Source: JBCAXA01 sp039183535 | GTDB lineage: Bacteria; Pseudomonadota; Gammaproteobacteria; Steroidobacterales; Woeseiaceae | NCBI GenBank assembly: GCA_039183535.1 | Contig: JBCDBO010000132.1 | Coordinates: 1-7,702, forward strand | Reading direction: 5' to 3' | DNA: 7,702 nt | Shown: positions 6,264-7,702 of the stretch, piece by piece | Layout: the number at the start of each line of letters is the position of its first letter | Position numbering within the stretch: the stretch's first letter is position 1 | Made by a program: the position numbers and the translations under genes | The notes under the pieces: generated by a model | Told to the model about the DNA's origin: nothing | The model's input: only the letters and a program-made list of their open reading frames with translations | Databases searched by the model: none

Positions 6264-6293
6264 TTGAACTTTTGCGCACTAGTCGCGTCTTAA
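6264..6293 (+). promoter_or_regulatory. Weak candidate promoter for a short RNA ending at 6387
   Basis: TTGAAC (6264-6269), an 18-base spacer, then TCTTAA (6288-6293). Each box matches the sigma70 consensus only partly. If real, it would start a transcript of roughly 90 bases that includes a hairpin CGGG-C-AGGC-TTA-GCCT-CA-CCCG (6304-6325) and ends at the terminator stem 6358-6380. Confidence 0.25.
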
Positions 6294-6357
6294 ACACCAA
6301 TGACGGGCAGGCTTAGCCTCACCCGCCATCGATAGGACGACGAAGCGATACCGAAAG

Positions 6358-6387
6358 GCCCGGTTGCTTATCAGCCGGGCTTTTCTT
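6358..6387 (+). terminator. Rho-independent terminator, first of two
   Basis: GCCCGGTTG (6358-6366) pairs with CAGCCGGGC (6372-6380), with one G-U pair, around loop CTTAT, followed by TTTTCTT. The T run is on the plus strand only. It is the first clear stop downstream of the egtB-egtD-DUF4241 genes, 376 bases after the DUF4241 stop, and could end that operon or a separate short RNA. Confidence 0.85.
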
Positions 6388-6584
6388 CCCTCTGCCATCG
6401 GGATATTTCGGTGCGTGGAGGCACGTAGTACTTGTCGCGGCCAAAAGCGGCGACAGCACCGCCTGGCTTGGGCGGGTATGCACGATGATCCCCCTAGGGT
6501 CGCGACGCTGGTGAGAGCGCGACCTGTACGCTAAGCCTCACCATTGCCTGAAGCCCGGCCATCGTGCCGGGCTTTTTCTTTTTT
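6388..6584 (+). ncRNA. Candidate structured small RNA between two terminators
   Basis: I match this to no known RNA family. A long-range stem joins GTGGAGGC (6415-6422) to GCCTCAC (6535-6541), with one bulged G, and continues as GTAC (6428-6431) with GTAC (6526-6529). Inside are three local hairpins: GTCGC/GCGAC (6434-6454, AAAA-containing loop), CCGCC/GGCGG (6459-6475), and GGTCGCG/CGCGACC (6498-6524). This makes a multibranch fold, followed ten bases later by a strong terminator. No open frame of note and no downstream plus-strand gene exist, so a riboswitch is unlikely. No good promoter is seen, so it may instead be cut from a read-through transcript or be a set of unrelated palindromes. 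Confidence 0.4.
6551..6584 (+). terminator. Strong rho-independent terminator, second of two
   Basis: AAGCCCGGC (6551-6559) pairs perfectly with GCCGGGCTT (6566-6574) around CATCGT, followed by TTTCTTTTTT. It stops plus-strand transcription only. It resembles the first terminator (same GCCCGG/CCGGGC core), and both are preceded by AGCCTCACC (6315-6323 and 6534-6542). Confidence 0.9.
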
Positions 6585-6590
6585 GGGGGG

Positions 6591-6643
6591 GTTGGCCGCT
6601 GCAGCGAACGGGGGTGTGGGTGGACCGTCTCGGCCTGATGAAT
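6591..6643. repeat. Imperfect direct repeat, copy A
   Basis: The first 30 bases match copy B (6699-6728) at 26 positions, sharing GCCGCTGC and GCGAACGG. Both copies end in GATGAAT at exactly the same offset of 108 bases, so no insertion or deletion separates them. The middle (about 6621-6636) is more diverged. Confidence 0.7.
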
Positions 6644-6671
6644 ACGTCGTCTTTGCGATCCGCGGTTTATC

Positions 6672-6686
6672 GCGGCGGGACGCCGC
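6672..6686. repeat. REP-like palindrome GCGGCG-GGA-CGCCGC
   Basis: Six perfect pairs around a three-base loop, followed by TCCTACA. Read on the other strand it is TGTAGGAGCGGC followed by the second arm, the same style as the dispersed extragenic palindromes common in Pseudomonas and Xanthomonas relatives. It lies between the two direct-repeat copies. Confidence 0.6.
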
Positions 6687-6698
6687 TCCTACATCGGG

Positions 6699-6751
6699 GT
6701 TTGCCGCTGCGGCGAACGGACGTGTGGGAGGGTCGGCTTAGCGCGATGAAT
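6699..6751. repeat. Imperfect direct repeat, copy B
   Basis: Second copy, 108 bases after copy A, and itself containing a small palindrome GCCGC-TGC-GGCG. The copies and the REP-like palindrome fill the gap between the second terminator and the yggX stop codon. No gene is supported in this stretch. Confidence 0.7.
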
Positions 6752-6796
6752 TCACCACGACCCAAACCTAAATCACCGAACCAACGGCAACCTCAC

Positions 6797-7063
6797 CTAC
6801 TCCGGCACATACCCTTGTGGCTTCGCCGCGCCACCTTTGAAGAAATACTTCTCCATCTCCCCTTCAAGAAACTTCCGCGCAGCGGGTTCAAAAGGGGTTA
6901 GACGATTCTCATTAATAAGCATGGTCTGATGCGACAACCACTGCTGCCATGCCTGCTTCGAGACGTTTTCGTAGATGCGCTGGCCAAGCTCACCCGGGTA
7001 CGGGGCACGGTCGAGGCCTTCCGCTTCGGTTTTCAAAATGACACAGGTGACTGTTCGGCTCAT
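6797..7063 (-). CDS. yggX: Probable Fe(2+)-trafficking protein YggX
   Basis: 88 residues, against 91 for E. coli YggX, and alignable along its whole length: MSRTV-C7, EAEGLDRAPYPGELGQRIYENVSK, AWQQWLSHQTMLINENRL, EGEMEKYFFKGG and the final GYVPE. Cys7, the cysteine conserved in E. coli, is present. In enteric bacteria the protein protects iron-sulfur clusters from oxidative damage and helps handle labile iron in the cytosol. Its ATG overlaps the mutY stop by four bases (ATGA, 7060-7063), so the two are translationally coupled. MutY carries a 4Fe-4S cluster, which fits this long-conserved pairing. No clear rho-independent terminator follows on the minus strand. Confidence 0.97.
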   Translation of the reverse strand: MSRTVTCVILKTEAEGLDRAPYPGELGQRIYENVSKQAWQQWLSHQTMLINENRLTPFEPAARKFLEGEMEKYFFKGGAAKPQGYVPE

Positions 7064-7702
7064 GGTCCGTGCATCCGGGTTCTAAGTTCGTCGATTAGCC
7101 GCGCGACCGGCGCCGCAATGCCCACGTCTGCGGGCGCGTCGAGCTTATACCAAAGCGTCGCGTCGTGCTCTGCGATGCGGAGCGGGCGCTGGGTTATCCG
7201 CACCCGTAAAGGCTGAATGGTCAAATCGTAATGGCTGAAGGCGTGTTTCAGCGGCGCCCATGACTCGGTGGATTTGGCCGTGACGCCATTGGCTGCTGCC
7301 CACGTCGATACCGCATTCTCATCATCCACTTCTGGCAACGACCACAACCCGCCCCATAAACCCGTGCTCTCGCGACGCGCCAGTAACACGGCACCGTCGT
7401 GCTCGGCCAATAGCATGGTAGTTGAGCGCTGCGGTTTCGCCTTTTTCGGTTTCTTGCCAGGGTAATCGAGCACGCGACCCTCGGCATTGGCATTGCACTC
7501 CGACTCTTGTGGGCAAACGGGGCACAGCGGTTTGCTGCGCGTACAAAGCGTCGCGCCAAGATCCATAATCGCCTGCGTGTACGCAGAAATGTGCTCGGCG
7601 CCAGGTGTGTGCGTTTCCGCCGCTGCCCACAGCCGTTGCAGTGTTGCCGTTTTGCCGGGCCAGCCGTCAATGGCGTGATAGCGCGCAAGCACGCGCTTAA
7701 CA
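7060..7702 (-). CDS. mutY: A/G-specific adenine glycosylase MutY, C-terminal part; N-terminus off the right edge
   Basis: The visible 213 codons begin VKRVLARYHAIDGWPGK, so the lysine equivalent to E. coli K142 is present, while the catalytic Glu37 and Asp138 lie off the window. MutY removes adenine paired with 8-oxoguanine in base-excision repair. The iron-sulfur loop is complete: C-TRSKPL-C-PV-C-PQESE-C (C-x6-C-x2-C-x5-C), preceded by AIMDLGATLC. A linker LDYPGKKPKK leads into the Nudix-like C-terminal domain that reads 8-oxoG: VLLARRESTGLWGGLWSLP, then KHAFSHYDLTI with the FSH recognition loop, then APVARLIDELR. Nothing is broken in the visible part. The GTG at 7692 is internal, not a start. 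It is followed by yggX with a 4-base overlap. Confidence 0.97.
   Translation of the reverse strand, partial: VKRVLARYHAIDGWPGKTATLQRLWAAAETHTPGAEHISAYTQAIMDLGATLCTRSKPLCPVCPQESECNANAEGRVLDYPGKKPKKAKPQRSTTMLLAEHDGAVLLARRESTGLWGGLWSLPEVDDENAVSTWAAANGVTAKSTESWAPLKHAFSHYDLTIQPLRVRITQRPLRIAEHDATLWYKLDAPADVGIAAPVARLIDELRTRMHGP

Noticed and set aside
5839..6316. Three overlapping plus-strand frames after the DUF4241 gene
   Set aside because: They stay open only because of the stop-free 11-bp tandem repeat; the peptides are repetitive (LLAAYLRPTCG-like) in every frame and one begins inside the DUF4241 gene.
6388..6584. Known RNA (6S, SRP, tmRNA, RNase P or a common riboswitch)
   Set aside because: None of the conserved cores I can recall for these families is present, and no plus-strand gene follows for a riboswitch to control.
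6544..6901. Plus-strand frames over the direct repeats and antisense to yggX
   Set aside because: They begin within the terminator or repeats and translate repeat DNA; no ribosome site or family motif.

Overview
The window looks like a piece of a gammaproteobacterial chromosome at one edge of an integrated element. The reasons are the mutY-yggX pair with its 4-base overlap, a gammaproteobacterial-type tRNA-Phe, and a GC-rich REP-like repeat of the kind common in that class. The species cannot be fixed from sequence alone.

Layout. Positions 1-1084 (minus strand) hold the first 361 codons of a tyrosine-recombinase integrase whose catalytic part lies off the left edge. Its start is 91 bases past the 3' end of tRNA-Phe(GAA) (1175-1250, minus). 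This is the usual arrangement for an island or prophage integrated at a tRNA 3' end. I infer that DNA to the left is acquired and DNA to the right is host backbone. Next come a spacer with several palindromes, an unrecognised 121-residue protein (1536-1901) with a good terminator, a perfect 12-bp hairpin, and an alpha/beta-hydrolase-fold protein (2018-2827). The hydrolase has histidine where the nucleophile should be, and a 9-bp inverted repeat surrounds its start codon.

The centre is an ergothioneine locus. A plausible sigma70 promoter (2969-2997) leads into egtB (sulfoxide synthase), egtD (histidine trimethyltransferase) and a DUF4241 protein, all plus strand with gaps of 13 and 32 bases. 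As written here egtB is broken by a one-base deletion at about 3817-3822. The two halves join into a normal 422-residue EgtB if one T is restored. EgtD would make hercynine from histidine and SAM, and EgtB would oxidatively attach the sulfur donor. The role of DUF4241 is unknown. No egtA, egtC or egtE is visible in the window.

Positions 5982-6796 hold no convincing protein gene but are rich in structure. They contain an 11-bp tandem repeat (about 7 copies), two rho-independent terminators on the plus strand, a strongly foldable segment between them that may be a small RNA, and a pair of ~53-bp imperfect direct repeats 108 bases apart flanking a REP-like palindrome. The right end is the minus-strand mutY (partial, entering from the right edge) overlapping yggX, a base-excision-repair and iron/oxidative-stress pair.
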